Assembly (NCBI GenBank): GCA_017308495.1
Contig: JAFKES010000079.1
Coordinates: 79,435 to 143,434 of the forward strand
Source of the DNA: Afipia sp.
GTDB lineage: Bacteria; Pseudomonadota; Alphaproteobacteria; Rhizobiales; Xanthobacteraceae
Length of the DNA stretch: 64,000 bases
Reading direction: 5' to 3'
The translations under genes and the position numbers were made by a program. This document shows positions 1 to 9,980 of the stretch, piece by piece. The notes under the pieces are model-generated. The model saw nothing but the letters and a program-made list of their open reading frames with translations, was not told the origin of the DNA and ran no database searches. Each line of letters starts with the position of its first letter. The first letter of the stretch is position 1.

Positions 1-228
1 ACCGAGCGAAAACGCAACCTGACTTGATGCCGGCCCCGGCAGGAACTGGCAGAGGGCCACCAGGTCGGCATAACCGGCCTCGTCGATCCATTTGCGACGG
101 ACCACCAGTTCGTCCCGGTAATAGCCGAGATGTGCGATCGGACCTCCAAAGGAGGTCAGGCCGAGTTTAAGGAAGACACGGAAAACCTCCGAGACGCTTC
201 CTTGCGGTTGATGCGTACTATGATCCAT
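1..228 (-). CDS. chrA: Chromate transporter ChrA, N-terminal part (runs off the window)
   Basis: The minus strand reads an open frame from ATG at 228 to the window edge, 76 residues. It has the ChrA N-terminus: a short polar lead, FLKLGLTSFGGPIAHLGYYR, then RRKWID and ALCQFLPGPASSQ, the conserved first half of the CHR domain. ChrA is an inner-membrane antiporter that exports chromate and gives chromate resistance. It lies 65 bases beyond the arsH stop and reads the same way, so it may be the last gene of the ars transcript. The C-terminal half is outside the window, so completeness cannot be judged. Confidence 0.85.
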   Translation of the reverse strand, partial: MDHSTHQPQGSVSEVFRVFLKLGLTSFGGPIAHLGYYRDELVVRRKWIDEAGYADLVALCQFLPGPASSQVAFSLG

Positions 229-293
229 TCAGGAGACTCGTTGATTGATTATTCTCGTTACGGATGATGCATAATTGGCGTGGTCAGGAATAC

Positions 294-1007
294 TCAGGTC
301 GCCGCCGACAAATTGACCCGCTGTATCAATGCCTCCCCGCTCTCCTTGCGCTCGGAATAGCGGTCGGTCAGGTAGGGTGAGACATCGCGGATCAGCAGCG
401 TGAACTTCACCAGTTCCTCCATCACGTCGACCACGCGGTCGTAAAAGGCCGACGGTTTCATCCGGCCTGCCTCGTTGAACTCCTGAAACGCTTTGGCGAC
501 GGAGGACTGGTTGGGGATCGTCACCATGCGCATCCAGCGGCCGAGAACGCGCATCTGGTTAACGGCATTGAAGCTCTGCGAGCCGCCGGACACCTGCATG
601 ACGGCGAGCGTGCGGCCCTGCGTCGGCCGCACCGCGCCGACCGAGAGTGGAATCCAGTCGATCTGCGCCTTTATCACCGCGCTCATCGCGCCATGCCGCT
701 CCGGGCTGGTCCAGACCTGACCTTCCGACCAGAGCGACAAATCCCGTAGCTCTTGCACCTTCGGATGGCCGACTTCGGCCCCATCCGGCAGCGGCAGATC
801 CGTTGGATCAAAAATACGTGTCTCCGCTCCGAAGTAGTTGAGCAGCCGTTCGGCCTCTTGGGTTAGAAAGCGGCTGTAGGAACGTTCGCGCAGCGAGCCA
901 TAGAGCAGCAGAATGCGAGGCGGATGGGTCGAAGGCGTCGCACACAGTCGCTCAATACTCGGCATATCGATGCAATCGCCGTCGACGTTGGGCAGGCTAC
1001 GCAGCAT
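294..1007 (-). CDS. arsH: ArsH, NADPH-dependent FMN reductase / organoarsenical oxidase
   Basis: The 237-residue protein has the ArsH flavodoxin-like fold: [14 protein letters not shown] (FMN phosphate loop, near residue 35), the acidic [10 protein letters not shown] segment, and [20 protein letters not shown], which is diagnostic of ArsH. ArsH uses NADPH and FMN and, in studied members, oxidises trivalent methyl- and aryl-arsenicals. Its ATG overlaps the acr3 stop by one base, so the two are translationally coupled. It is the fourth gene of an arsR-arsC-acr3-arsH operon. Length is normal and no damage is visible. Confidence 0.93.
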   Translation of the reverse strand: MLRSLPNVDGDCIDMPSIERLCATPSTHPPRILLLYGSLRERSYSRFLTQEAERLLNYFGAETRIFDPTDLPLPDGAEVGHPKVQELRDLSLWSEGQVWTSPERHGAMSAVIKAQIDWIPLSVGAVRPTQGRTLAVMQVSGGSQSFNAVNQMRVLGRWMRMVTIPNQSSVAKAFQEFNEAGRMKPSAFYDRVVDVMEELVKFTLLIRDVSPYLTDRYSERKESGEALIQRVNLSAAT

Positions 1008-2062
1008 CAGCGATTTGCCTCCGCAACGGAGACCGACTTGTCGCCGCGTTCATACCAGCCCTTGGAACGGTTCACGATCCACACAACCGAAAGCATCACC
1101 GGCACTTCGATCAGCACGCCGACGACGGCGGCGAGCGCCGCGCCCGAATGGAAACCGAATAGGCTGATGGCGGCGGCGACGGCGAGCTCGAAGAAGTTCG
1201 ATGCCCCAATCAATGCCGATGGACCCGCGACACAATGCTGTTCGCCGCTCAGGCGGTTGAGGAGATAGGCGAGCCCCGAGTTGAAATAGACCTGGATCAG
1301 GATCGGCACGGCGAGCAGCGCGATCACCATCGGCTGCGCGATGATCTGTTCGCCCTGAAAGCCGAACAGCAGCACCAGCGTCGCCAGCAAGGAAACGAGC
1401 GAAACCGGGCCAAGCTTCGCAAGCAACCGGTCGAGCGCGGCTTGCCCGCCGCTCGCTAGCAGGCGGCGGCGCACGACCTGCGCGACGATTACAGGGATCA
1501 CGATATAGAGCACGACAGACAGAAGCAGCGTACCCCATGGCACGGTGATCGCCGAGAGGCCGAGCAGCAGGCCGACGATCGGCGCGAAGGCCACCACCAT
1601 GATCGCGTCGTTGAGCGCGACCTGGCTCAACGTGAAATGCGGCTCGCCCTTGGTCAGGTTCGACCAGACGAACACCATCGCCGTGCAGGGAGCCGCAGCA
1701 AGGATGATGAGGCCGGCGATATAGCTGTCGATCTGGTCGGCCGGCAGCAGCGGCCGGAACAGCCAACCGATGAACAGCCAGCCGAGCAGCGCCATGGAAA
1801 AGGGCTTTACCGCCCAATTGACGAACAGCGTCACACCAATGCCGCGCCAGTGTCGGCCGACCTCGCCGAGCGCGGCGAAGTCGATCTTCAAGAGCATCGG
1901 AATGACCATCAGCCAGATCAGCACTGCCACCGGCAGATTGACCTTGGCGATTTCCGCCACGCCGATTGCCTGAAACACGCCGGGCATGACATGGCCGAGC
2001 GCGATGCCGGCGACGATGCAGAGTGCGACCCAAAGGGTCAGATAGCGCTCAAAGGTGGACAT
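1007..2062 (-). CDS. acr3: Acr3-family arsenite efflux permease
   Basis: A 351-residue inner-membrane protein of about ten hydrophobic segments. The N-terminus ([20 protein letters not shown]), the [17 protein letters not shown] motif with the Cys needed for arsenite transport in the family, and [17 protein letters not shown] are Acr3 (BASS superfamily) signatures, distinct from ArsB. It extrudes arsenite formed by ArsC. It starts nine bases after the arsC stop and overlaps arsH by one base. The C-terminal tail after the last helix is short and charged. Confidence is high. Confidence 0.95.
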   Translation of the reverse strand: MSTFERYLTLWVALCIVAGIALGHVMPGVFQAIGVAEIAKVNLPVAVLIWLMVIPMLLKIDFAALGEVGRHWRGIGVTLFVNWAVKPFSMALLGWLFIGWLFRPLLPADQIDSYIAGLIILAAAPCTAMVFVWSNLTKGEPHFTLSQVALNDAIMVVAFAPIVGLLLGLSAITVPWGTLLLSVVLYIVIPVIVAQVVRRRLLASGGQAALDRLLAKLGPVSLVSLLATLVLLFGFQGEQIIAQPMVIALLAVPILIQVYFNSGLAYLLNRLSGEQHCVAGPSALIGASNFFELAVAAAISLFGFHSGAALAAVVGVLIEVPVMLSVVWIVNRSKGWYERGDKSVSVAEANR

Positions 2063-2071
2063 GGATTTTCC

Positions 2072-2497
2072 TCACGCCGTCGCCACGCGGCGGCCGTGCT
2101 CGTTCACCACACGCTCGCCGTCTTCCTTGATGAACTCGCCCTGTTGAGGTGGCAGCAGGTCGAGAACGTCTTCCGAAGGGCGGCAGAGCCGAACGCCCTT
2201 TGGGCTGACGACGATGGGCCGGTTGATGAGGATCGGGTGCGCCATCATGGCGTCGAGAAGCTGGTCGTCGGTCAGCGCAGGATCGCCAAGCCCAAGCTCC
2301 GCATAGGGTGTGCCTTTCTCACGCAGCAGAGCACGAACGGAAATGCCCATGCGCTGGAGGAGTTGCGTCAGCATCGCCCGCGACAGCGGCGTCTTCAGAT
2401 ATTCGACCACATGCGGCTCGATGCCGGCATTGCGGATCATCGCCAGCGTATTGCGCGACGTGCCGCAATCGGGGTTGTGATAAATGATGACGTCCAT
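2072..2497 (-). CDS. arsC: ArsC, glutaredoxin-dependent arsenate reductase
   Basis: The 141-residue protein begins MDVIIYHNPDCGTSRNTL, with the catalytic Cys of the ArsC/Spx thioredoxin-like fold at residue 11, and carries HPILINRPIVV and an Arg-rich loop (GVRLCRPSEDVLDLLP) typical of the plasmid R773-type enzyme. It reduces arsenate to arsenite with glutathione and glutaredoxin. A longer in-frame start exists upstream but lies wholly inside arsR and gives a low-complexity extension, so the start at 2497, seven bases after the arsR stop, is preferred. Confidence 0.94.
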   Translation of the reverse strand: MDVIIYHNPDCGTSRNTLAMIRNAGIEPHVVEYLKTPLSRAMLTQLLQRMGISVRALLREKGTPYAELGLGDPALTDDQLLDAMMAHPILINRPIVVSPKGVRLCRPSEDVLDLLPPQQGEFIKEDGERVVNEHGRRVATA

Positions 2498-2504
2498 GAA
2501 GGTG

Positions 2505-2867
2505 TCAGCCACGGATGGAGCCTTTCGCGGGTTCGCAGCAGGAGGACAGCGCAGCCATCGCCGGATTGCAGATCTCGGGGTGGCCTTGGCAGCAGTCGCG
2601 CATGAGGAATTCGACAAGGCGCGAAAGCGTCTCAAGGGCCGCGCTGTAGATGATCGAGCGCCCTTTGCGGCGGGACTCGACAAGCCCGGCCTGTTCGAGA
2701 TGGCTCAAGTGAAAGGACATGCGCGAGGAGGACGCGCCGTCCATCGCTTCGCCAATGGCGCCGGCAGACATCCCCTCGGGGCCAGCCGCCACCAGAAGAC
2801 GAACGATGCGTAGCCGGGTTTCCTGCGACAGTGCGGCGAAGGCATTGAGGGCTTGCTTTTCGTGCAT
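2505..2867 (-). CDS. arsR: ArsR-family metalloregulator
   Basis: A 120-residue winged-helix repressor: an N-terminal FAALSQETRLRIVRLL helix, then the recognition region SSSRMSFHLSHLEQAGLV and the beta wing RRKGRSIIYSA. Cysteines sit in a C-terminal cluster (RDCCQGHPEIC and SSCCEP) rather than in the classical ELCVC helix of E. coli ArsR, an arrangement seen in other alphaproteobacterial ArsR proteins with a C-terminal As(III) site. It is the first gene of the ars operon and probably represses it through the palindrome 20 bases upstream of its start. Confidence 0.92.
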   Translation of the reverse strand: MHEKQALNAFAALSQETRLRIVRLLVAAGPEGMSAGAIGEAMDGASSSRMSFHLSHLEQAGLVESRRKGRSIIYSAALETLSRLVEFLMRDCCQGHPEICNPAMAALSSCCEPAKGSIRG

Positions 2868-2886
2868 GGTTATCTCAATAGCTCAA

Positions 2887-2911
2887 CATATATTAAGGTA
2901 ACTAATATATG
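2887..2911. promoter_or_regulatory. Candidate ArsR operator: perfect 9-7-9 inverted repeat
   Basis: CATATATTA at 2887-2895 is the exact reverse complement of TAATATATG at 2903-2911, with seven bases between. It lies 20 bases upstream of the arsR ATG in an AT-rich patch, where the operon promoter should be. Position, symmetry and the neighbouring ArsR gene point to an autoregulatory operator. Binding itself is inferred. Confidence 0.6.
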
Positions 2912-3087
2912 AAGAACTTGCTCGGGGCAACTCGAGCCTTCTAACGAAACTTACGAAGCGGTTCGGCCCGGCCGGGCGGTGAGTCTTTGCCCGCTATCGC
3001 GGGGCCTGGGAGATCAAGAGCCAAACTTGATTCTCCACAACGTCGGGACCACCAGCTTTTGCCATAATTTGTGGTATCAATAGTCGC

Positions 3088-3504
3088 ATGCGCCTCGGAC
3101 ACGGACTGGCCTCACTGATCTGGACAGCGATTCTCGTAATCGCTGTGCAGTTCGTTGTCGGTTCGGCCTTTGCGCATTCGCACCATCACCCGATGGTCTC
3201 GCAATCCTCGGTTGCTCATCAAAACAACTCGATACCGAAGCCGCACGCCCTCCAAAAGGGCGATACGAACTTGTCAGCCACACAGTCAAACCGTGACGAC
3301 CGGCGGCCTGTTCCCACTCAATCCAGCGGATGCACCGGTGGATGCTGCGGCAATGGTATTGGCTGCTGTGGGGCGGTGATCGAGACTGTTTCCGGTTCGT
3401 TTCCTGACTTTCATGTGCGGACAGCGCCCATCTGGCTTGCCTTCCATCGCGGCTCTGGCGCCGATCCCGCTTCGCTAAGACGTCCTCCCAGAACCCTCGC
3501 TTGA
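3088..3504 (+). CDS. Small exported His/Cys-rich protein heading the RND operon
   Basis: A 138-residue protein with an N-terminal hydrophobic segment and probable signal cleavage after VVGSAFA, then a histidine cluster (HSHHH) and a cysteine cluster (GCTGGCC...GCC) around residues 90-103. Both are plausible soft-metal ligands. I do not recognise a named family. It precedes a heavy-metal RND adaptor by 73 bases and is probably its first operon gene, perhaps a periplasmic metal sensor or chaperone (inference). A near-palindrome, CCATAATTTGTGG at 3062-3074, lies 13 bases before the ATG and could be an operator. The C-terminal 25 residues are Arg/Pro-rich and less protein-like. Confidence 0.6.
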   Translation: MRLGHGLASLIWTAILVIAVQFVVGSAFAHSHHHPMVSQSSVAHQNNSIPKPHALQKGDTNLSATQSNRDDRRPVPTQSSGCTGGCCGNGIGCCGAVIETVSGSFPDFHVRTAPIWLAFHRGSGADPASLRRPPRTLA

Positions 3505-3577
3505 CGCTCGCTCGCGCTTTGGCGCGAGCCGCCGCCGGCATTCCGCCGGCGCTTCATGCGACTTTTGAGGTTCTGTC

Positions 3578-5254
3578 ATGCGATTCCGTTATTCACTGCT
3601 GCTGATTTCAGCACTCGTCATGCTTGTTGTGCCGAGCCAACGAACGCTCGCTCACGAGGGTCATGACCACGACGCGGCTGCAAAATCCGTCACGCTCCCG
3701 GCAGCGCCTCGGGCGGAAGCTTCCTCCGCGGCGTTCGAACTCGTTGCGGTTGCGAGATCAGGCGAGATCGTCGTCTATCTGGACGGGTTTCAGTCCAACG
3801 AGCCTATCCCGGATGCAAACGTCGAGATTGAAGCTCCACAGGGTAGCGTCCAGGCGAGCTCGGCCGGCGACGGCACATACCGCTTTCCGGCGCCCTGGAT
3901 CGAGATCCCTGGCCGGTACGATTTCATCGCAACCGTTACGAAGGGCGGCGATGCGGACATCCTGACGTTCACGATTGAGATTCCGCCGTCCGCGCAGGTA
4001 AATCCAGCTGCTGGATCGTCCGGGTCGGCGCTGGCGCTTGACTTGAAGGGTCGAATGTCCTCGCGGGGTTCACCGGAGCTCGTCGCTCTTCTGGGCGCCT
4101 TCCTGGCCGGTGGCTTTGCCGGTCTTTTCCTCGCACGCCGGCGCCGTGCCGCACAGGTTCTGATCGCTGCGGCCATCCTGCCGGTCCTTGCACTGAGTGC
4201 ATTTGCGCACGAAGGCGAGGACCATAGTGCCCCGCAAAGCCCTCAGCCGGCCGGGACCAGAGACGTCGCTCAGATACTGGTAGACGGGTCTGTCTTTGTC
4301 CCGAAGAGTACCCAGCGCATCCTCGCGATCCGGACGATCGTTTCCGAGCCGTCGGTCAATCGGCGCACCGTCGAGCTTCCTGGCCGGATCATTCCCGATC
4401 CAAATGCCAGTGGATTTGTACAGACGGTCGTGGGAGGGCGAATCTCGCCTCCCGAAGGCGGATTTCCGCGTCTCGGTACGCGTGTGAAGAAAGGCGATGT
4501 GCTCGCATATGTAACGCCGCCTATGCAGGCGATCGATGTTTCCGATATGCGCCAGCGGCAGGGAGAACTCGATCAACAGATATCGATCGTCGAGCGGAGG
4601 CTGGCGCGTTATGAGGCGCTCGCGCCGAGCGGTGCAGTGGCGCGCTCACAACTTGAGGACACGCAGCTCGAACTACAGGGGCTCAAGGATCGTCGGACCG
4701 CTCTCGATAAGGTCAAGCGTGAGCCCGAGGCGCTGGTTGCGCCCGTGGATGGCATCGTCGCCGATGGTGCTCCGGTGGCAGGTCAAGTCGCCCAGACGAA
4801 TGCCGTTATTTTCCAGATCATCGACCCGACGCGGCTTTGGATCGAAGCATTGAGCTACGACTCGGTGCCGATCCTGCAGAACGCCACGGCCCGCATCGAC
4901 GGCAGAGATTTGAGGCTTGTTTTTCGAGGTGCGGGCTTCGCCGACCGCAACCAATCGATTCCGATCCACTTCGCGATCGACGGCGATCTGTCAGATGTAC
5001 GAGTGGGCCGGTTTGTGACGGTTTTCGCCGACACGCCGGACGAGCAGCGGGGCATCGCCGTGCCACGGGCCAGCATCGTTCGTACAACGGCTGGCCAGGA
5101 CGCGATTTACGAGCACGTCTCTGCGGAACGTTTTGAGCAGCGACCCGTCCGGATCGAGCCGCTCGACGGCCAACGTGTGTTGATCTCTCAAGGGCTATCA
5201 CCAGGAAAGCGCGTCGTCGTGCAAGGCGCCGAACTCCTCGATCACATCCGGTGA
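3578..5254 (+). CDS. Heavy-metal RND efflux periplasmic adaptor (CusB/CzcB-like) with an unusual N-terminal module
   Basis: 558 residues. Residues from about 225 onward are a membrane-fusion protein: [20 protein letters not shown], a barrel/lipoyl segment, an alpha-hairpin near 325-375 ([34 protein letters not shown]), and the second lipoyl half ([20 protein letters not shown]). The N-terminal 220 residues are extra: a signal peptide, a first histidine motif (AHEGHDHD), a beta-rich domain, a membrane segment ([19 protein letters not shown]), and a second signal-like helix leading into AHEGEDHS. It looks like a small YtkA-like membrane protein fused to a normal adaptor. It links inner-membrane permease to outer-membrane channel. 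The permease gene follows after ten bases; no outer-membrane factor is adjacent. Confidence 0.9.
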   Translation: MRFRYSLLLISALVMLVVPSQRTLAHEGHDHDAAAKSVTLPAAPRAEASSAAFELVAVARSGEIVVYLDGFQSNEPIPDANVEIEAPQGSVQASSAGDGTYRFPAPWIEIPGRYDFIATVTKGGDADILTFTIEIPPSAQVNPAAGSSGSALALDLKGRMSSRGSPELVALLGAFLAGGFAGLFLARRRRAAQVLIAAAILPVLALSAFAHEGEDHSAPQSPQPAGTRDVAQILVDGSVFVPKSTQRILAIRTIVSEPSVNRRTVELPGRIIPDPNASGFVQTVVGGRISPPEGGFPRLGTRVKKGDVLAYVTPPMQAIDVSDMRQRQGELDQQISIVERRLARYEALAPSGAVARSQLEDTQLELQGLKDRRTALDKVKREPEALVAPVDGIVADGAPVAGQVAQTNAVIFQIIDPTRLWIEALSYDSVPILQNATARIDGRDLRLVFRGAGFADRNQSIPIHFAIDGDLSDVRVGRFVTVFADTPDEQRGIAVPRASIVRTTAGQDAIYEHVSAERFEQRPVRIEPLDGQRVLISQGLSPGKRVVVQGAELLDHIR

Positions 5255-5264
5255 GGGCGGCATT

Positions 5265-8200
5265 ATGTTCCGATTTCTTGTAACGCAATCGCTCCGTAAC
5301 CGGCTGTTCGTGCTTGCCGCTGCTGTGGCCCTCGTCGTCTATGGATTGTTCACGGTCTCCAGATTACCGGTCGATGTCTTTCCCGACCTCAACAAGCCGA
5401 CCGTCACGATCATGACCGAAGCCGAGGGCCTCGCGCCCCCGGAGGTCGAACAACTCGTCACGTTCCCAATCGAGACGCAAATGAATGGCTTGCCGGGCGT
5501 CACGCGGGTTCGCTCGACCTCAGGCGTCGGTCTGTCGATCGTCTACGTCGAATTCGATTGGGGTACCGACATCTATCGCAACCGGCAGCAGATTGCAGAG
5601 CGGCTTGCGCTGATTCGCGATCAGCTGCCGCCCAACACGACGCCGCAGATGGGGCCGATCAGCTCCATCATGGGGCAAATTCTGCTTATCGCAGTGACAA
5701 GCTCCGAAGCAACGCCAATGGAGGTCCGGGAAACTGCCGATTTTGTAATCCGGCCGCGTCTCCTCACTATTCCGGGCGTGGCTCAAGTCATCCCCATGGG
5801 TGGTGAAGTTCGGCAGTATCGAGTCTCGCCGAACCCGCCGGCGTTGCGCGCCCTGAATATAACCTATGAGCAGGTGGAGAAAGCTCTGGCGCAGTTTGGG
5901 ACGAATGCAGGCGGCGGTTTCACCGACCAGTATTCGCGCGAATATCTCATTCGAAATATCGGGCGCACCACCAGCCTGGAGGACTTGCGCAATATTGTGG
6001 TCGCGCGCCTGAACGGTGGTCCCATCTATCTGTGGCAGGTGGCCGCGGTCGAGTTTGCGCCGAAGGTCAAGCGCGGCGATTCCGGCTACATGGGCTCCTC
6101 CGCGGTGATCGTTTCAGTTGAGAAGCAACCGCATATCGACACCGTGCGATTGACGCGTGAGATCGAGCAGGCGCTCAAGGAGCTCACCAACACACTACCG
6201 AAAGGAATTAAGGCCGATCAAATTCTGTTCCGTCAGGCCGACTTCATCGACACGTCTATCCGGAACGTCGAACGGGTGCTGCTGGAAGCGGGCCTGGTGG
6301 TTGCTGTCGTCCTATTTGCGTTTCTGCTGAACTGGCGCACAACGGCCATCAGCCTGACGGCCATTCCGGTCTCGATTCTCACCACGGCTGTGGTCTTTCA
6401 CCTGTTCGGGCTTTCTATCAACACAATGACATTGGGAGGGTTGGCGATCGCCATCGGCGAATTGGTCGATGATGCCGTCGTCGATGTCGAAAATATCTTC
6501 AGGCGCCTGCGCGAGAACCGGGCGCTTGGAAATCCCCGGTCCGTTGCCGAGGTGGTCATCTCGGCATCGCAGGAGGTCCGATCGGGCATCGTCTACGCGA
6601 CCATGATTGTGATCCTGGTGTTCGTACCTCTTTTTGCCCTGTCCGGCATCGAAGGCCGCCTCTTTGCGCCTCTGGGCGAGGCATACATCATCTCGATTCT
6701 CGCGAGCCTTCTCGTCTCGATCACTCTCACCCCGGTCATGGCCTATTATATGTTGCCGGGCCTGAAGCGGTTGCAGCATGGCGACAGCGCCCTTGTCCGC
6801 GTTTTGAAGAGGTGGAATGCGGGCTTGCTGGGCTGGGGATTTCTCCACCGACGTCTGGTGTTTAGTTCTGTTGCGATTGCGATCGCGGCTGCAGCAGCGG
6901 GCGCATTGCTGCTGCCACGGGCGTTCTTGCCTCCGTTCAATGAGGGCACGTTCACCATCAACATGCTGTTCAATCCAGGCATTTCACTGGCGGAGTCTCA
7001 TCGGGTCGGATTGATCGCCGAGCGCCTCATCCTGGAGGTCCCCGAGGTGAAAGCCGTCGGTCGACGCACGGGGCGAGCCGAACTCGATGAACACGCCGAG
7101 GGTGTTCACTCCTCCGAGATCGAAGTTGATCTCAAACCCAGCCTTCGCCCGAAGGCGGAGATCGTTGACGATCTGCGCAGCCGCCTTGCGATTCTTCCCG
7201 TATCGACAAATATCGGTCAGCCGATCTCCCATCGGCTCGACCATATGTTGTCCGGCGTGCGCGCGCAGATCGCGTTGAAGATTTTCGGCGACGACCTGGA
7301 CACGCTTCGAGCCATGGCCGAACGGCTTCGTCAGCGCCTGGCGGGTATTCCGGGCCTCGTTGACCTGCAGGTCGAGAAGCAGGTGCGGATTCCGCAACTG
7401 GAAATCCGCGTCGATTACCGGCGCGCCGGGCTCTACGGCGTGCAACCTGCTTCAGTGATTGACCAGATCAGCCGGTTATCGAACGGTCGGGTTGTTTCCC
7501 GAGTCGTCGATGGGTATCGCCGTTTCGACGTGACGATGCGTTTACCCGACCGGCTTCGCACCACGCAGAAGCTCGGCGACCTCCTCATCGAGACGCCGGT
7601 CGGCTGGATTCTGGCGCGGCAGATCGCCGATATCCGGGAGACGGATGGGCCCAATCAGATCCTGCGTGAGAACGGACGTCGCCGCGTCGTCGTGCTCGCA
7701 AACACCGATGGTCAGGCCGACATGGTCAAAGTGGTCAGTGCCATCCGTCAGGAGCTTGCGTCGACCAAGCTTCCGGAAGGCTTTTTCACTCAGCTCGAAG
7801 GCACCTTCCAGGCCCAGGAAGAGGCGACCCGCATGATCGGCGCTCTGGCCATGTTGTCCTTGGGAATGATCTTCGCCGTTCTCTACAGTCGCTATCGTTC
7901 TGCTGCGCTGGCGCTGATCGTCATGGGCAACGTACCGCTGGCGCTGATCGGAGCCGTCGCTGCGCTCTGGATCGCCGGCCAGCCGCTGTCGGTGGCGTCG
8001 ATGGTCGGGTTTATCACGCTCGCTGGCATCTCGGCCCGCAATGGCATCCTCAAGATCAGTCATTACATCAATCTGGCACTGCACGAGGGAATGCCGTTCG
8101 GTCGAGATTTGATCGTCCGCGGCAGTCTCGATCGTCTCACCCCGGTTCTGATGACGGCATTGTCGGCGGGATTTGCGCTACTGCCGCTACTGATCGATCC

Positions 8201-8399
8201 GGCGTCTCCCGGAAAGGAAATTCTGCATCCGGTCGCCGTCACGATCTTCGGCGGCTTGATCAGCGCCACCCTGCTTGATGCGATCCTGACGCCACTGCTG
8301 TTTCAGCGGTTCGGTGAAAGACCCTTGCGGCGGCTGCTGGAGACGCACGGTGATCCCGAACCGGGCGTCGCCACCTCAACCACTCGTGAAGCTTTCTGA
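5265..8399 (+). CDS. Heavy-metal efflux RND permease (HME family, CusA/CzcA-like)
   Basis: 1,044 residues with the RND plan: TM1, a first periplasmic loop ([20 protein letters not shown]), TM2-6, a second loop, TM8-12. The proton-relay region in TM4 reads [16 protein letters not shown] (near residues 396-411). This differs from the DFG..VDGAVV.VEN of Zn/Co CzcA proteins and from the Cu/Ag CusA form, so the cation cannot be assigned by motif. It drives proton-coupled export of divalent or monovalent metal from periplasm or cytoplasm. It follows its adaptor by ten bases. Copper is suggested by the Met-rich protein downstream, but this is inference. Confidence 0.93.
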   Translation: MFRFLVTQSLRNRLFVLAAAVALVVYGLFTVSRLPVDVFPDLNKPTVTIMTEAEGLAPPEVEQLVTFPIETQMNGLPGVTRVRSTSGVGLSIVYVEFDWGTDIYRNRQQIAERLALIRDQLPPNTTPQMGPISSIMGQILLIAVTSSEATPMEVRETADFVIRPRLLTIPGVAQVIPMGGEVRQYRVSPNPPALRALNITYEQVEKALAQFGTNAGGGFTDQYSREYLIRNIGRTTSLEDLRNIVVARLNGGPIYLWQVAAVEFAPKVKRGDSGYMGSSAVIVSVEKQPHIDTVRLTREIEQALKELTNTLPKGIKADQILFRQADFIDTSIRNVERVLLEAGLVVAVVLFAFLLNWRTTAISLTAIPVSILTTAVVFHLFGLSINTMTLGGLAIAIGELVDDAVVDVENIFRRLRENRALGNPRSVAEVVISASQEVRSGIVYATMIVILVFVPLFALSGIEGRLFAPLGEAYIISILASLLVSITLTPVMAYYMLPGLKRLQHGDSALVRVLKRWNAGLLGWGFLHRRLVFSSVAIAIAAAAAGALLLPRAFLPPFNEGTFTINMLFNPGISLAESHRVGLIAERLILEVPEVKAVGRRTGRAELDEHAEGVHSSEIEVDLKPSLRPKAEIVDDLRSRLAILPVSTNIGQPISHRLDHMLSGVRAQIALKIFGDDLDTLRAMAERLRQRLAGIPGLVDLQVEKQVRIPQLEIRVDYRRAGLYGVQPASVIDQISRLSNGRVVSRVVDGYRRFDVTMRLPDRLRTTQKLGDLLIETPVGWILARQIADIRETDGPNQILRENGRRRVVVLANTDGQADMVKVVSAIRQELASTKLPEGFFTQLEGTFQAQEEATRMIGALAMLSLGMIFAVLYSRYRSAALALIVMGNVPLALIGAVAALWIAGQPLSVASMVGFITLAGISARNGILKISHYINLALHEGMPFGRDLIVRGSLDRLTPVLMTALSAGFALLPLLIDPASPGKEILHPVAVTIFGGLISATLLDAILTPLLFQRFGERPLRRLLETHGDPEPGVATSTTREAF

Positions 8400-8419
8400 A
8401 CACAGCAAAAGGAGCACCC

Positions 8420-8791
8420 ATGAAACTCGCATATATCGGAGCAGCGGCGCTGCTCATCGCTTCAGCTTCAATTGCATCGGCTCACGCCCCGAAGGTCGGA
8501 GCCAACGGTGGCGCACAAGCCGATGCAGGCAGCTTCCATGTTGAGATCGTTCCCGAACGTACGACCCTGCAGGTCTTCCTGCGAGATCATTCCGATAAAG
8601 CCGTCGTCACCAATGGCTTCAAGGGAACGGCCATCTTCGTGATCGACGGCAAGGCGCAGCGCATTCCACTGACGCCAGCCGGCGACAACAAGCTGACCGG
8701 CACATCCACCATCTCCATTCCGAGCCAACCGAAGGGAGCGGTGCAGATCACCACCCCCTCGGGCAGCACGGTGCAGGCAAAATTCAACTGA
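8420..8791 (+). CDS. Small periplasmic protein of the RND operon
   Basis: 123 residues with a clear signal peptide (MKLAYIGAAALLIASASIAS, cleavage after ASA-HA) and a beta-rich mature part containing an N-terminal His and a repeated Thr/Ser pattern. It starts 21 bases after the permease stop behind an AAAAGGAG ribosome binding site. Family not recognised. Similar small exported proteins often close HME-RND operons, and a metal-binding or adaptor-assisting role is a guess from position only. Confidence 0.65.
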   Translation: MKLAYIGAAALLIASASIASAHAPKVGANGGAQADAGSFHVEIVPERTTLQVFLRDHSDKAVVTNGFKGTAIFVIDGKAQRIPLTPAGDNKLTGTSTISIPSQPKGAVQITTPSGSTVQAKFN

Positions 8792-8919
8792 ACAGGAGCT
8801 TTCATGAGAGGGCAGGCGGCGTCCATACGTGGCGGCGGGGCCAGGGAGCAATCTTGCTCATCAGAAACCAATCCTCCAATATGCGATTGAGGCTGCGGGG
8901 GTTCAGAAGGAGATTTGAG

Positions 8920-9375
8920 ATGCGAACGCACGTTCTGGTTCTTACGACCTCTGCATTGATTCTGGTTGGTGCGGCTACGTCCGCAATTGCGCAGCAAGGG
9001 GCTGGTAGCCCGATGATGCAGCAGCCGAGCCACGAGCAAATGCAGCAACAGGGCTCCGGTCAGGGAAGCATGGCTGGGCAACGAGGCATGATGGGTCCCG
9101 GCATGATGGGGCAAGGCAATATGATGGGCATGATGGGACAGCGGGAAATGGGAGGTGGTATGTCGGCGCCAATGGGTATGACGAGCCGCCCTTTCATGAT
9201 GCGCATCATGTTCATTCTGATGGACACCGATGGTGACGGGACCGTCTCACTACAAGAATTCCAGGCGGCCCATGAGCGCGTCTTCAAGGCAATGGATTCC
9301 AACAAGGATGGCCGCCTCACCTCTGAGGAGATGCAGTCCTTCATGCAGGGCGCTGGACGATCCATGCCACAGTAG
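8920..9375 (+). CDS. Periplasmic EF-hand protein with a Met-rich segment
   Basis: 151 residues: signal peptide (TSALILVGAATSAIAQQ), a Gln/Met-rich linker with repeated MMG units around residues 50-85, then two EF-hands, DTDGDGTVSLQEF and DSNKDGRLTSEEM, each with the canonical Asp/Glu positions of a calcium loop. The Met repeats resemble Cu(I)-binding segments of copper-resistance proteins. The start at 8920 is preferred to a start 66 bases upstream because an AGAAGGAGA ribosome binding site lies just ahead and the signal peptide then begins at once. It closes the RND operon region. Calcium and copper binding are inferred from motif. Confidence 0.8.
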   Translation: MRTHVLVLTTSALILVGAATSAIAQQGAGSPMMQQPSHEQMQQQGSGQGSMAGQRGMMGPGMMGQGNMMGMMGQREMGGGMSAPMGMTSRPFMMRIMFILMDTDGDGTVSLQEFQAAHERVFKAMDSNKDGRLTSEEMQSFMQGAGRSMPQ

Positions 9376-9473
9376 TAGTGCGGCGGAACGCCAGGGCGTC
9401 AGACGGTACACGGGCAGTGCGGTCAAGACGCCTGGCGGCCGCAGTTCAGAGCTTAAAAGGTTCCGGGTGGGAG

Positions 9474-9600
9474 ATAACAACGGCCAATACAACGCGACGA
9501 ACTTTCCTCGCTGGTCGCGCCGCCATCGGCACGGCTGCGGCCGCTAGGTTTTATGGTTTGGCGTTACCGCATATCCGACCGCAGAATGGATCGCAAATCA
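9474..9600 (+). pseudogene. Remnant of a Tat-exported protein gene (possibly multicopper oxidase)
   Basis: The frame starting at 9474 reads ITTANTTRRTFLAGRAAIG and then Ala-rich sequence, which is a twin-arginine signal peptide. The first codon is ATA where ATG would be expected, behind GGGTGGGAG, so the start has probably been lost by a single change. Homology to an export signal fades after about 40 codons, and the sequence then runs into a transposase remnant. CopA-type multicopper oxidases start this way and fit the copper context, but nothing of the enzyme remains to prove it. Confidence 0.4.
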
Positions 9601-9629
9601 GATCATGCAAGCGTGCGACCGAAAGCAAG

Positions 9630-9980
9630 CCTCTCGCTGCCTGATCCGCGGCCGAAACAGGGCCTATGGCGAAGTCTATATTCGAAGTGTTCGATCCATG
9701 GGCATTCATGATCGATCGACGCCGCCACGTTCGCTGCGGCAAAACATATATACTGAATGTCTGATCGGTTTGGTCAGTTGGAGCGCCTTGACCATGTTGT
9801 TGCGCTAGGTGAGCCGCATCTTCGTCACATACTGTTGTCTTACAAGAGCTACTATAATGAGATGCGCACGCCCTATCGATGGAGAAGGATGCGCCCCTAT
9901 TGCGCACGGTTCAGAGAGCAGGGCGTATTCTTTACCTTCCGATCCTGAGCGGGCTGCATCACCAATATATTCGGATTTGA
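9630..9980 (+). pseudogene. Degraded transposase (rve integrase core, IS3/IS481-like), C-terminal part
   Basis: Pieces of one integrase-type transposase appear in three frames: RNRAYGEVYIRSVRSMGI then RSTPPRSLRQNIYTECLIG (to about 9770), then ERLDHVVALGEPHLRHILLS and SYYNEMRT (to about 9870), then EKDAPLLRTVQRAGR and GLHHQYIRI with its stop at 9980. These correspond in order to the PRSPWQNGY, RRECLDHV, LR..L..Y..YYN..RTH and C-terminal segments of the family. At least two frameshifts make it dead. No inverted terminal repeats could be defined. It marks an old insertion between the RND region and the copper ATPase. Confidence 0.7.

Noticed and set aside
1637..2605. Plus-strand frame of 322 codons across acr3 and arsC
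   Set aside because: Shadow of the ars genes; very His/Arg-rich with no recognisable fold.
9378..9644. Complete small gene of 88 codons at 9378
   Set aside because: Only the Tat-signal part (from 9474) is protein-like. Before it is non-coding in character, and after it the frame runs into the transposase remnant.
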